Origin: Watersipora subatra
Lineage: Eukaryota; Bryozoa; Gymnolaemata; Cheilostomatida; Watersiporidae
Direction: 5' to 3'
Assembly: GCF_963576615.1 (NCBI RefSeq)
Contig: NC_088708.1
Location: 5,704,001 to 5,768,000 of the forward strand
DNA: 64,000 nt
A model generated the notes under the pieces. The model was not told the origin of the DNA. It searched no databases and was given only the letters and a program-made list of their open reading frames with translations. The position numbers and the translations under genes were made by a program. How positions within the stretch are numbered: position 1 is the stretch's first letter; each line of letters starts with the position of its first letter. Shown here one piece after another: positions 19,072-34,000 of this stretch.

Positions 19072-22000
19072 ATGTCTGGAAACCCTACACACGTGGTCGT
19101 TGCAGGTAAACTCAACTATATATCTGCCTAGAATTGGATTTCATATCTATCTATCTATCTCTGTAAAATATTTCAAGTGGCCGCTAGGCCTGTAGAAATA
19201 AAATGGTGCATTAGGCATAAAAATAAGATCACAAATAAGCATAGACTTATTTATCTAAGTCTGAAGGATAAAAGTATAAGATCGCTTGGTCTAGATATAA
19301 GAGAATCAGATGTTAAAATTTCATCGCACGGTTAAAAAAAGAGTGTTTCATTGCACTTGCATTGATTGTGTGTCTGATATTGGAGCCTCGAGTAAAAGAT
19401 GAGTTCTTAATTACAAATCTATTAAAATCGACCATTAGGTCCTGGCTTAAAATTTTTTGCAGTGTGCTTTCGTCCTTGATGCGTCTTCTCTCTGCAAGTG
19501 TTTGCCATCCCATTTTCACCATTTCTGATGATATACTATCAAATTTTCTTAAATTGTTGGCCCACCTAAAAGCTTTTCGGTTAATGGATTCTAAATCTTG
19601 TATACTATAATCAAAATGTGGACTCCAGATTTCCGAAGCGTACTCTAGCAGTGGACGACACACACTATAGTATGCTGTCCTTTTGACATTAGGAGATGTT
19701 TTCTTAAGGGTCCGCATAAGCATAAAAAGAGTGCCGTTAGCCTTACGTATGATGCGATTTATGTGTTCATTAAAATTGAGGGTGCTAGAAACAAGTATAC
19801 CCAAGTATAAAAAGGATTGCGAGGATATAAGAGATGTACCGCAATAGTTGTATATATGTGAAAATCTAACTGGTTCCACAGATGTAGATGTGCATTTATT
19901 AGCATTAAATCTCAGCTGCCACGACTCAGCCCATGCAGCCACTCTGCACAGTTGGTCCTGTAGCAGAAGGCTGTCGGACGCACATTCTATTGGTCTAAAA
20001 AGTATGGCATCATCCGCAAATAAACGTATGGATGTCTTTGGACAGTTCAGAGACTCTGGAAGGTCATTGATATATAAAAGAAAAAGCAAGGGTCCAAGCA
20101 CCGACCCCTGGGGCACACCTGATGTTACCTGGGTAGGTGGAGATTTTTTACCGTTAACTATGACACAGAATGTGCGGTCCAGGAGCCAATGCTGGATCCA
20201 AGTCACTACATTTGCATTTAGGCCATAACTTCTAAGTTTGTGGATCAATTTGTCATGCGAAACTGTATCAAATGCTTTACTAAAATCCAAAACAAGTACA
20301 TCCACTTGAGTGTTAAGATTATTAAAATTTGCCAAGTCTGATATGGTGTGTATAAGTTGAGATTCACAGCTGTGCTTTTTTCTAAAACCATGCTGTGTTT
20401 CACTTAGGATGTTATTCTGATCGAGATAATCTCTTATGTTATGAGCAATAATATGTTCTATTACCTTAGATGATACGCTAGTGAGTGATATTGGCCTATA
20501 GTTAAGTGGGGCCTTCTTGTCACCTTTCTTGAATACAGGGACTACATTGGCATGTTTCCAATCAAGTGGCACACACCCTGTGTTGAGGGAGTGTTTAAAA
20601 ATCAGCGTTAAAATGGGAGCAATGTCAACAGCCAAAAACTTGAGCAGGGCAGGACTAAGGTTGTCTGGGCCCATACCCTTACGATGGTTAAGATTATTAA
20701 GAAGGGCCAAAACTCCCTCTTCACTGACAGCAATGTCCATTTGGGGTACATGTTCTGCACTAGATTGAGTGAATGATACTTGTGGGACGTGTCCATCGTC
20801 TACAGTAAATACGGACTTAAAATTGTTAGCAAAACTTATGGCCATATCGTTGTCATTCACACAGTTATGTAATTGCATAATGTTTGAACAGTTTCCCCCT
20901 TTTGAAGATTTAGATATGAGCTGGAAAAGAGGTTTGGAATCGCCATTCTTAAGGCTTTCAGCAATATGGGACTCTAGAAATTTATTATAATCTCTTTTAA
21001 TAAGGCGTTTAGATAGATTACCAATGGACTTTAGTTGTTCTAAATTGTGGCTAGTAGGGTAAGCTTTATAGGTATGAAAAAACCTTCTCTTTTTTCGGCA
21101 AACTGTTTTGGCTTCCCTTGACAACCAGAATTTTTTACCTTTGGGTTTACGTACTGGGATGCATGAGTTAGCTACGTTTAAAATAGTGTACTTGAATGTG
21201 TCCCATAAAAAATCTGTCGTATTTGAAGCTTCAATAAACTGGAGATGTCTGTAAAGGTGGGCTGTCTGTTCGCTTATGTCAGACATCCGAGCCTTACCAA
21301 AGTCAAAAAGAGTTTTAGTAGTGCGAGAAACTGGGGGATCAACCTGTGGAAAAAAACTAAAAAATTCAAAGCACAGTGCTGTGTGATCCGACATTCCAAC
21401 ATCAGCGTTTTTAAAAATAGGGCAGGGATCAAAATTTGTAAAAATAAGATCAAGTGTGTTGCCTTTAGAGTGGGTAGGGAAGTTTACATGCTGCGAAAAG
21501 TTATTTTTCAAAATAAAAGATAAAAAGCTCTTAGCAAGTCCACGACCCCCTGGAGAGACGGCCGGCGTGTCAAGGGTCCACTGGATTTCAGGAAAGTTAA
21601 AATCTCCAAGTAAGACAAAATTGCTGACCAGGCTGTCCTCAAAAAAATCAAAAAGTGCACTCATCTTAGCTGAGCTCGGAGGACGGTAGTAGGTTACTAC
21701 ACAAACACGAAACCCGTGAACAGACAAGTTGATTACAAGCATCTCCTCATTAGGATCCACAAAAGAATCAAATATCTGAACCCCTTTCAATGATTTAATA
21801 GCGACTAAAATGCCTCCGCCTTTAGTGGGGCGGTCTCTGCGGAAAATTTCGTAGTTTGGTAGTTTTAGTTCATTGCTCGAAACCTGAGGGTCTAAATGGG
21901 TTTCGGTGAGAACTATAAAAATAGGATCATACTCATGTACAATGGTTTCCAGATACTGGACTTTGTTCCTAATACTGTTGCTGTTCCATAAAATCAGAGT

Positions 22001-25000
22001 CATGATTGTAAATCTCTGACGGCTTCCCTACTTGTCAATCTTTTGAGTATTTGGTTAAAAAAGGGGCAGTCACTATGGCTCGTTGCATCGTGACCCCTCG
22101 AGCCACAGTTACAGCACTTGGGGGGATTACTACAATCTTTGTGGTCAGCACCTGCTGTGATATTCTCACTGCAATGTCTGCAGATTTTGCTAGCAGTGCA
22201 GTTTGATGCTACATGGCTATACCCCCAGCACTGATAGCACTGAAGGGGCCTAGGCTTTGGTGGTTTTGCTTTTTCCACATTTAGTTTTAAGCACAGTTGC
22301 TGGATGTATATGCCTTTATCAATGACTTCAATTAGGTCATTTGGTACTTTAAAAATTAGTTTCACAGTACCAGTAGTTGTTTTATCTTTGGTCAGAAATC
22401 TGATCACCTTTTCACAGGAAGGGTACTCTTGCCTAACATATCCCAACAACTCGTCTTCGCTAATGTTTTTAGGGACCCCAAAACAAATTCCATCTGATCT
22501 TGGGGATGGCCTTTGGGGCCTTCTAACTTTGCAGTTTTCAGTGGTGGGGTTCCACTTTTCCAGTAATTGGTCTACTGAAGAAGATTTTTCAAATTGTATC
22601 ATGAGCTTTGGGTCGTTTTTGTCATGTTCGAATTTTTTCAAAAACATAATTATTGGCTTATCTAGTATGCTGCTGATGCTGTGTCTGATGGCTATATGAT
22701 TGAGAGCCAGAGATTTGTTTTCAAAGCTATGAACTACTACACATTTATTGGGATCAAAATCCACCCGATTATTGTGGGGTTTGATTGACGGTGGTGGGTT
22801 GCCTGATAAGGTTGTTTCAGAATGAATAGGTGATTTCAATAAAGAGCTGAATGTTTTCAATTGATCAGTTTCAACCTGGGGGCCGTAGGCCTTTTGTTCA
22901 GGTATGTCCCTGTTGGTGTGTTGGCTGGACTTTTTCAACTTGTCTATGTTTTCGTTTGCCACCATTATTTGTGATCCAAGCTCGGTCAGTGAGGTGGTAA
23001 GCTTGTTTTCGAGTGTTTCTGTTATTTGTGACCTGAATTCTGATAATGATTTACTAATATTGTCCTCAAGAGTTTTCAGCCCGCCCATATTCATTGTTAG
23101 AGGTGCTTGTTGGTGGGAGTCAGTAACCAACTTCTCTAGTCTAGATTCAATTGTTTTAACATTGGGGTGGTCACATTTGTGGCAGTACCAATGCACTCCG
23201 GGGATTGCCAAGAATTTAATTGCCTCTTTTTTAAACTTGCTGCATGGATAGTGAAACCATGTTGTACAAATTTCACATTCAATTCCTTCATCCAATACTA
23301 ACTTCTCGCATTTCCCACATGTGTGAGCATTAACTTTATTACTGCTAGAGCCAGATCTAGATCTATCTCCCTTTTGGCTGCTAGTACTGGAATTTCTTCC
23401 TAAACTTCCTGGAGTTGACATTACAAAAGAATGTTCTGGCCAGTACCTACTCAATTAACCAAAAAAAAAAAAAAAAAAAAGACACAAAACAAAACAATGC
23501 AAGCACTCCAACCGAACGAACTAGCCACAGCAGCGCCTGAGGCGGCCGAGCTGCTTAAATACCTGCTGTTGTGTTATGTTAGTGTATAGAAATTAGAAAT
23601 GTACAAATATAAAAGAAAGAAAGAAGAAAGGTATATAGAAAATTCATCAAGATTTGAAGAGAGGAATTTTTTTGCGCCTAGCTCATTCAAAACCGAAAAC
23701 CGGAAATCATATCACACGAGAGCAAAGGTTTTGACTTATTTGCGTAGCCTTTTTTACAATACCTTTTAGAGTTACAATCACCCGCAGATTTACTTTGACG
23801 GTTTTACTACTGCCAAATGTTTTACGGGACTAAATATTTAGCAATGGTAAAGCAAGTGCGGTTTAATGAGTGGAGAAGATTGCATTTATCATCGCGTAGT
23901 TAATCAGCTACAAGTTGTTAATAAGAGCTTTGCAAAGTAGAGGTTTTAGCAATAACTTACATGTTAAATGTTTAGTATTACAACATGGAGCAGAATGAGT
24001 ATGCTATATGTTAATGTGTTTCCCACAATAATATCTTAAAGCTACTCATAAAAACAAGACTAAAATTATACCCATAGATTGTAAGCTGAATGTGATATGA
24101 GTTTAATAGGATAATTTGACTGTCAATAGGTCAATACAGTTTAGCTTTAGTGTTTTTGTCGACCTATAATATTGCATAAGGCGCAATCTTCAGTGAAAGT
24201 AGGCTGTAAAATAGCAGATACTATCCATTAGAAATAAACCTAAGATACACTATATTCAAAATGATCGTCAGAGGTTTGTCCTTTGCCAATTAGCCTAAGT
24301 CTGTAGGCTTTCTCTGCAAAGCTCGAATTGGATTTTTTTAATACAATTTATACTCTGCTTAATGCTACGCTTGCTTCCGGCTCTTATCATTTTTTAAAAT
24401 GCTAGGATATTTTGCCCTTTCTGCCCTGTAAGGCTTTAATACAAGCAAAAGTTGTTTAGGATAACCTGTTAACATTTTTAACCTTTCAAGGTACTAGTTG
24501 TAAAGATAGGAGTAAGCAATTGTTTGTCATGGCTATGAAAACTTCACAGTTAAATGAATGATTTCTGCTGGTATTATAACGTTGATGCTATTATACCTGT
24601 CCAATATTTTACTGTAGCAGGTACACTACTAGTATACAATTCAGTAGTCTACTATAGCAGACATTAGTTTTTAATTTGACTTTCTATTATGGCAGGTTCC
24701 ATACTCTTAAGACTACAATCTGCAGAATGTGATAGCTACCAAACTCTAACTTGAGCAAAATTGTTGTAGTCTTTGATACTGTTAAAATTTGCATAAGCGT
24801 TGATGGATATGAAATATCTTAATTATATAGTGTATATCATGTGGTGCAACCAACAAAGGTCAGGAAGCATTGCTGGTTTTTTAGAATTTTTGAAAAAAAC
24901 AGAAGGCTGGCTCTCCAACTGTTTGTTCTAAAATCAGCACAGTATTTTTTAAAAAGAAATCTTTTTTTAGTTTTAGTTCATTATACAAGTATTGCAACTC

Positions 25001-28000
25001 CCCTATTCATTGTGCATTTAAAGGTAAAAAGTTGTTTATGCACTGGCACACTTCATTTTCAATTTAGGCTGGCATAGTGCAGTAGCTTTCTATTTAGTAG
25101 CTCCGCACCCTAACAATAACTTAAAGTGATTTTTGATTTGCAGTTCAACGAGCCAAGGACTTGATATCTAAAGGAAAGAATGGTAAGTTTTAGCACTATG
25201 AAAGCTATTAGTAGTCATAGAAATTTACATCTCATTAGTCAAATGGTGACTCATTGGGTGGCTATCATATCATAGCAGCTCATCGGTTTTTGTGTTATGA
25301 AACACACCTCTCTGATTCACCATGTTTCTATACTTTAATAAGCTCCTTCATAGAGTCTGTCTTCAAATGTACTCTGGGAAAAGCAACCTTTCGAAAAAGG
25401 GTCAAATCTGTATGGCAAGGATGCTACGAAAAACCAATATTTGAAGTATGGAAATGAAATTAATATGTTTAGCTCTAATTGTCAGTATCGAAGGGGCGGA
25501 CTTGGTCACAAATTACTAAGGATTCTTTTGACAATTCCTTATTTTATATTCTTGTATATTTTGTACTTCAAAAAGAAATTCTTGTTTCATAGTTCATCTT
25601 TTTTTGGCTTCAGTTAGTCATACGATCGTTGGTTGAATGTGGCAGAGCACCGATTTGACAACAATCTTTAGTAGCAAACATTGATTAAAGTTGCACACCA
25701 AACTAGCATCTAGCTACACAGCACTTTTACTACTACTTACTACAATAAAAATATGCGAAAATCCAGGCGAGTAGCGCTAAATATGCAGTATGTGTATGTA
25801 CCAAATCTTCTACTATTCATTATGCAATGTGCTCATTATTTTATAGTAAAATTTAGGCGATTTTTTATGAAGCTGGAACACGCCAATGCTCCTGAATATC
25901 CGTATCATTTTAACTATATGTTGAGGCCACTCATTCTCACATGACCACGGAGTTTGAGGTCTGAGACTTATTTAATTCTTTATCTGTGTTGACATATTCC
26001 TTTTCATAGAGGCTATGCGGGCATAGAACTGCGTGTTCGTGGTGATACCGTTGCATGAAAAAACACCACTTGTACTGTTGTTGTATTGGCTTGTTGTGTG
26101 GAACTTTTCAATCACAGTTGTACAGCAAAATGAAAACTAACACGCCAGTTGCATCCTATACAGGAATTGTTCCTGTTGGCTATATTGTGTAGAAGGCTTG
26201 CTCTTGTGCCTGGTCATTTAGACCAACTGTAGACACGTGTCAATTGTATCATCAGTTACCCAGCCTGTGTGTTTACTTTGAAACCACCCCGAATTCAGTG
26301 TCAAATATTTTCAGTGCGCTAAGTTCTGCACGCGGGTTGCTTAGCTTCTAATATGTCTGATAGCTATCAGTGTTTAACCATGATGTGACAAATAATCTTC
26401 TATGGCAACAACTGAAGAGTGGTAGTATGCAACACACTTTCTGACTTAAGCTGATCTCAAACTAAACGTGTCAATGGTGGTCATGGAAACGGCATACTTG
26501 TACTTTCTGGGAATATTGTCTATCTCATCACAAGCTATCTCGCGTTTTTAGGTACAAATGATGCATTCGTCACAATCGCTCTGCATGACAAGAAGTTTCA
26601 AACTACAATCAAAGACAAAGTTATTGATCCTGAGTGGTACGAGGAGTGTGATGTGTAAGTTAACTCAACTTACTCCTCTATATATTCTTAACCATCTATT
26701 TCCGTGTAGGTCCCCTTCATCTGACTGGCGCGTATAATATTGCTGCTAGAAGCTAAACAATTGTATTACAGCATCATGACATATTTATAAACAATGAGTA
26801 CACCAAATTAGTTTTCCTAAAAGGTAATTTGTAAAAGGTAACAACATAGTTTTGCTGTGTATGTAGTTTTACTCGGTCAATGTGAGCAATTATTTGAAAC
26901 CTACCGCCGCACAACTGCACTTTTTGTATCTGCAACAATTGCAGGATTTTGTTCTCATATCTATCTTTATCTTATCTCATCTCATCTATCTTTGAGACAG
27001 TTCATACCTGCTGCATTGTTATTGTAGATGTTTTACCAAGTTTTAGGTCTTCAACAGAGGCTGATACTAATTTATAGTATTGTGTACAGCATATTTTGGA
27101 TAGTCAATCCTTTATCTAAAAATTAATCGGCTTCGATAATTGCTTTGTATGTTGAGACCATCGTGCGATGGTAGAGCAAATATTCTTATAAGAGTACATT
27201 GTATGTTACTAGATTCGTTCCAGAGCCCTAGAAGCAGTGCTAAATGATCAAAATACTTGCATTTAGCATGGCAGCAATTTGTGCAACTACCTTTTAGTAG
27301 CAAACATTGATTGAACTTGCACACCAAACTGGTATGTAGCTAGTTTACCTTAGAGACATAGATCTATGATATCTTAGAGATCGATAAACACAAGCGTTGG
27401 CCCAGCAATGCGTAGGTCCAGTGGTAGAGTGAGTAGAGTGAGTAGAGTGAGTAGAGTGAGTAGAGTGAGTAGAAGAAATATGTGACATCACTTACTGTAA
27501 CTCACACTAGATATAGGTTAAATTAACTTTAGGTTAAATTTATCGGTCTGTTCTTGTTGTATTTACATTAAATCTTCAATTTCTATCAGAATTTTACACG
27601 AATACCAGTGCAGCAGCATGTCAACATCATTTAGTCTAAATTATTTTTCATCCACTTTATGCAAGCTTAGACATATTTGGTGATGCAGCTAAAAGGCATG
27701 TCAAATATTCTAATATCTACCAACAGCTCATACATAGGAGCCAGCAACAACTTACCAGGATATTTGACATTCCTTCCTACTATCGTTACTAGCTTGACCC
27801 GTGCATAATAATACATGTAACTACATATAACTCGAGGTATTTGTACTAATCATAGACTCATTTACACCAGTGTGTCAAGCCAGATGTCATCAATCTTAAC
27901 TCTCCCTGTTCCTTAGTTCTACTAAAATGTGGCTTCTATTTACATATACATACAGAGAGGCTCAATGAATGCCCTTGTGCACACATTGCAGGCCTCTTCC

Positions 28001-31000
28001 TGAGAACTACAATGAGCACAAGCTTACCCTGCAAGTCTTTCATCGCAACAATTTAGGTATCGATGAATTTCTCGGGCACTTGGAAGTTCCCTTGCAAAAC
28101 TTTGATGTCTATGACCCACCCAAGTCTATGTAAGTCTTCACTCTGACCTGCCACGAGCTAAACAGGAGATTCTCTAGCAAACAATTATTACAATCTCATA
28201 ACATTGAAGACACAACTGCGTCGTCGTAGCCAGTGATAATTGTGAATACGTATAGTGGTTCTATGATGTATGTTTGTAGTCATTGTTGTATGTCTTATCT
28301 CCATATCTTAACTACTCTTTTCATTGTTGCTGTTTCTGAAGATACATTCTCAACTCGATATATCTTATATCTTTTCCTGTCGAGGATACTTCTCATCAGC
28401 GTGTGCTACTAATATGCAGAGGTTACTATAGAAAAACTGTGTTTACATCGAGCCATGCATTTCTCTCAAGCTAGTTCTTTTTATCATTGTTACTTGGGGT
28501 TTTAGGTTAAAAGATTTTTAATTTAACCATGAGAAAAATCTTGCTCTGTTTTTTCTTTTGTTTTAAGCGAGTGAAATGAATTGCTTCAAACTATCTTCAT
28601 TGTAAGTGATGGATATGGCAGGTGAATACAACGTAGTTTGTTTCCTCCTATAAATCAACCTCGCAATTTTTTAACACTCCACTTTTAGCCATGAAATGAA
28701 ACATGACATGCGCGCTAAATTAGTTGCCTTTAATATCAAAGAGCAACAGTGAGAATGGCCTTTTTTATGTCGCCCCTGTGTTTCTAGATCGTGCTGCCAA
28801 ATCCTACTTAGCACATGATATACTCACAGGCATGTATGTTCTACAGGCTAATGCACTCCTGTGTTACACAGAGCAGCTGTAATAAGTGTTTATAGAGACA
28901 ACCATGCTTGAAATAAGCCTGGAAAAATTATCAGATACTCTGCTGTTTTTCATATTAGTGTAGGAAGATCTTAAATGTTGAGTTTTTGGCAATCTGACAA
29001 TTGTTGGCTGTGGAGAGTGAAGTAACAGAGAATATGATAATGTGTGTAACATCCTCTGAATGCCATTGAGGGTAAAACCTAACGTGAACTTCTACATCAA
29101 TTCGTTGCCTCTCTGCATGCCTCAGATGGTACAGCCTGCTTTGCAAGCCAGGCCAAAATAAGACGAAGCCAAGGGGAGAGCTGGAGGTGCGGATGTCATT
29201 TGAGATAAAGAAAGTGAAGGATTTTGATGCTATGAGTACAGCATCTGCCGCTAGCCGAAGATTTAAAATGAGTAAGAAATCTGTTAAACATGTGGCATCA
29301 GCTATAGGTGAGGGGTACTTTACTAATGTTTTCTCTTTTCTGCAGACTAACAATACTCTACCTTATCTGTTGCCTCCCCATCTCTTTCAATTCTTTCTAT
29401 TTATCATGGCGGCTTCATGTCTTCTGTGTTTGGTTGGGCAGACCTTGCTTGTAACTGGGGACAGGTTCTTTATCCAGCAGGCTAGTCAGCGTTTGTGTAA
29501 ACGAGAGTGGCTGGCTGTGCCATAGTCTGGGAATCAGATGTTGTGAATGACACAAAGCTATGTCAAGGTAGCAGTCCTATCTATGGGGGTGACGGGTGTG
29601 CTCTTTTCAGTTGAAAACCAGTTCTGATACAGGTATGGTAGATGTCGGCTGTATTGTAGGGCGTAAAATAAAAGGCCCAAAGCCGGAGAAGACTTCTGAT
29701 TATGTGCATGTGCCGGATCTGACCGGCCTTGATGCAGGTGCTCTCGGGATGGAGGACATTGCAGAGAATTATGCTTCTGTGAGTAATAATGTAATAACCA
29801 AATCAGTCAGTCGCATAGCGGTTCAACCAAAGCTTCCAACATCAGAAGCTTCGATTAAGAGCAGCTTGCAACCAAACAGCTGAATTTTTCATTTGGGTGA
29901 TGCTGACGCTCGTATTTGGTCAGACAACATATTATTAGCAAGTGTTATACGTAATTTTTAACAACTGGTCAAGTGATTTGTGATTTTGTGAGTCTAAGTT
30001 CACGAATGAACTTGTACAATCGTTAAGACAACAAATAGTTGAAATGTTTTTAATTGTTTGAGTTTCGTTCTATCCTGTGTAGTCGTTTCTTACGAACTGC
30101 GGTTTTGAGATATGCACGTGTGAGGCCATCATCCCCTTTAAGTGCACGTCAACTATTCAATCTATCATTTCAAAACAGAGAATTTGTCAACTATAGATGG
30201 AACACTTCGCTAAAACTATTTTAGCAAATCTAGACAACTGTAATGTATACTGGTCACAAAATACCCTAAACAAGCATCCATTAATAGTGTTTAAGCTCAA
30301 TATTAAGAATTGTTTTCTTTTTCCAACCATCAGAAAGAAGAGCAGGCAATTAATTCTACTGTATTTTTAAGTAGTTTGCTACACTCACCGTAAAACCTCT
30401 AATTGAGAAGGGTTGAAAAATACAGCGCCACCCTTTAATTGAGCGCCATCTCTATTTGACCGCCACCTTGACATTCCTTAATCTTTACGAACCCATAATA
30501 GAAAGTGATCAGTTGAAAATTTTCCACCAAATCGTGCTAATTATGACTTGGTTACATCAATAACAATTAATTCTTTCCTTTTTGATATAGTGCTTGCCAT
30601 ATTTTTAGTGATGGTGTGCCTGAGAAGATCGATCGTTACAATTATCAGAACTACACTCTGATTCGACGTCCCGAAGGTCTAAATCCAATCCATCGTCTTC
30701 AGATTCATTTATCATGTGGTTTACAATTTGACATGAAGATTTTAAAACGTTCTGATGAACGATGAGAATACTCTTCAGGAATGCCGTATAACGTAATAGC
30801 AGCCATTGTTATGGCGTATCGCACTCGGTTTGTCAACTCCAAAGCTTTACAGTTTGTTCTTTAAAACTTTGAAAATGACACCATCGAAATAATTAGTAAT
30901 TGTATCTTGCTAATATGTTTTACTCAAATTAGTTCCTTGTTTATCTCAGTCTGATGCTTCAACGTGTATTAAAAATGGTTTAGCAAAAATGCTGAGGTCC

Positions 31001-34000
31001 CACAGCATTAATCTTGCTCCGCCCAAAGGCGAGTGCAAAATATAGCCAACATTAGCATCGCTTTCTCCGTAAAAGGATTAAATTTACCTTACCAAAATTC
31101 TGATGAGCTAGTTCAAAAATACAGCGCCACTCTCTATTTGAACATCACCTCTTATAAAGCGCCAATATAGCGGGAGAGTTGAAAAATACAGCGCCATGGC
31201 GGTCAGATAAAGGTTTTACGGTGTGTGAATGCGCGCTCTAGCCAATATTTTTAAAGGTGTTTGTTGAATATTGGATGAATTTCTCCTATGCAATTAATTA
31301 CCCAGCATAAGCGTGCTTGTAAACCTATTGCACTTGTGCAAGCTGATGGCTGGTGCTAAATTTTATTGCTCTTTAGTGATGATATATAGTGTTTAGTGAT
31401 AGTGTTTATTCCATTTTAAACTGTATGTCCAAGAAGTGTGTGTTTAGAAAATTTACATTAGTTAATGTGCCCAAATAGTAGTTATTTTATTGCAGCCAGT
31501 TGTAAATGTAACCAAGAAGCGACTGAGTGCAACATCTGATAGCCTTTCCCTCCCTCCTAGCAGTCCAGCCTTTCAGAGGAGCTCTCCTCGTAGCTCAAAG
31601 GGTTACTCTCCTTTCAATGCAAGGAGGAGGTCTCAGGGAGAACATGACACTCCTCCATCAAGCAATGCTTCTACCGAGGATGTTAAACAGAGAACAGAGG
31701 ATGCCGAAAGCATGGATAGTGTATGTCTAACTTATAGGGTTATAGGAGGCTCTTTTGTTTTTTTATTGTGTGCCTGCTATAGTCTTACAATATGGAACTG
31801 TGACAGACCTTTTTGTCTGTGCATGCTATAGTCTTACCATATGAAACTGTGACAGACCTTTTTGTCTGTATGCGTGTGCTATAGTCTTACCATATGAAAC
31901 TGTGACAGACCTTTTTGTCTGTATGCGTGTGCTATAGTCTTACCGTATGGAACTGTGACAGACCTTTTTGACTGTATGTGTGCTATGGTCTTACCATATG
32001 GAGTTGATACATGAAATTTAATTAAGTCAACAAACATCTTTTCTCTTTAGCAATCATTCAACAGAACTCACCGACGAGGGGGCAGTGGTTCTGATGTCCT
32101 GCAAACAAAACGTGAGTATGTCTTAGTCTGAGCTCCCATCTAGGAATAATCGTTATCTGTTTTTTTTCATAGGTTTCATGCTACAGCCAGTGAATGCATG
32201 TCAGAGGCAGATTTTGCTGTCGCATTAGACGCAAAATCCTTTTTTGACAGGGTAGAATTTGCCGATATGTTACAATTATCGTATTTGATTAAAGCGAGTT
32301 GCATGCAGTGAATGCGTTGCTCGGCAACCTATTACATATTGAATTGTATAGTGTCTTCACTTCTTTGCAAGTTGATATCAGTGTCAGTAATTCAGCTTTT
32401 TTTTGTTTAAACAAGCAACTATTGTGGTGTAATCTCGTTGAATCTTGATTAGTCTAACAAAAGAATGAAGGGTGAAGCTCCTTAGAACAAGTAAAAGTAA
32501 AACATCCATTGCAATGAATTAATATCTCGGGTAACTTATCAAACTTCATCAAACTTATCAAACTTCGTCATTAATAATCACTTGTTCCTTGTAAAAACTG
32601 AGTCTTTGTTGTTTGTTGCAGACATATTTAACATAATGCTGCAATAACATCAATTTACTCAAACTACTAAAATATTACATGTCATGCATATTACGCGGGA
32701 GACGCAGGAGCTTGAGAGTCAGTTCGTATCATAATATGTCCTATGAATAGTTAACATTTCTGGTTCACAGTGGCCTTTGTCTGAGAATACTGGTCTAAAC
32801 TGTCTTAACTGTGCATCTTTTTAAAGTTAAGGGATTTCATGCATCCAAAACAATTTTTGTGCCTGACCTTCACCCGTAATCTAGCTTTTGATCTAAGACA
32901 CTCATAGGCTAATAGCTTACCTTTGATGATTGCCCCACGTGACACACGATAGAACTACGGCTAAGATATGCGATGCTCCTAGTCCATAGAAAATGGAGTG
33001 TAAAGTAGTGAGGGTTACAGTACGCTAACTCCCAAACCTCAAATGCTTGTATAAGAGGACAGGCTGCATGAATATCTACAGCATGTAAATTAGACAACTC
33101 CCTAGTGATCTATGATGACAACTCTCACCATTTCTGCAAATAACTCGTGTGGCAGAGTTCTACTGATTCTCAATCATTGTTGCTTTTGTAAAGATTAAAA
33201 ATACCTGAACTCTTTGGTTACCCTCCTTTTACTGCATACGCCTATGGCGGACACATGTCTTGTAAATATTTACTTTATCTACTTGACCATTATATGCATA
33301 CATGTACAAATACACAGGAGAAGTGTTCAACGCACTAGACACTAAATGTGAATGTGGTGCGTGGACGCAATAGCTCATAACCTCCAGCTTTTGTAGATTA
33401 ATCTTACTCTTTTTGATAGCAAATCGAAGACTTCTCACTAGTCGCCCCAAATCATCGAGCACAGTTGACATCAACTCAGCCGTGAGCGGAGAGTTCGATT
33501 TGATAGCTGAGCGACCTGGTGCGGGCACTGAGGACTCGACAGCAAAGGGCAGGTATGTACAGTAGAGATGTGTGGTCAGGTTGGCTGTGTATAAGCATAT
33601 ACGCAGCTATACCGGGAGGGAAGGGCTTATATGTACCGGTATAAAGATATATGTGAATGAGGAGGGTGTACAGTGGCTATATGAGCAGGCATCGGAGGAG
33701 GGAGATGTCTGTTATAGAATTGTGACTAATGATGTATTTGTCACCAGTACAACACATGCTGCTCTCAGCAGGTTACGATCAGCTACTTCAGCTAGTCAGT
33801 TAAGTGCGGGTGCGCTGCCAGAGGTGGTGGAAGATAGCAAAGAGATGAGTTCCTCTAGTCAGCAGATCAAAGGAGGTGGGTCACAAATCCTTTATGTTCT
33901 TGGTATGGCGGCTTTTGTATCTTTTCTCTTGTTGTTATGCTCAGTAGTACAAATACCCGTACAGTTTTATGTTATGTATAAATACGTGTTCAAGCTTATG

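Larger units (their letters stand above)
19146..23600 (-). mobile_element. Apparently intact CR1/L2-group LINE in intron 1 of the Rab11-FIP gene
   Basis: Two long open frames (ORF1 23454-22000, ORF2 22003-19313) run antisense to the host gene. ORF1's TGA and ORF2's ATG overlap as ATGA. The 3' UTR is about 150 bp and ends in an (AGAT)n tail at 19162-19146. A microsatellite tail instead of poly(A) is usual in CR1/L2-type LINEs. A T20 run (A20 on the plus strand, 23461-23480) lies just upstream of ORF1, and the 5' boundary near 23600 is approximate. GC content is visibly higher than in the flanking intron. Open ORFs of full domain content suggest a young insertion. Exact clade is not assigned. 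Confidence 0.92.

Noticed and set aside
19362-23251. Plus-strand open frames across the LINE
   Set aside because: They are shadows of the minus-strand ORF1 and ORF2 and show no domains.
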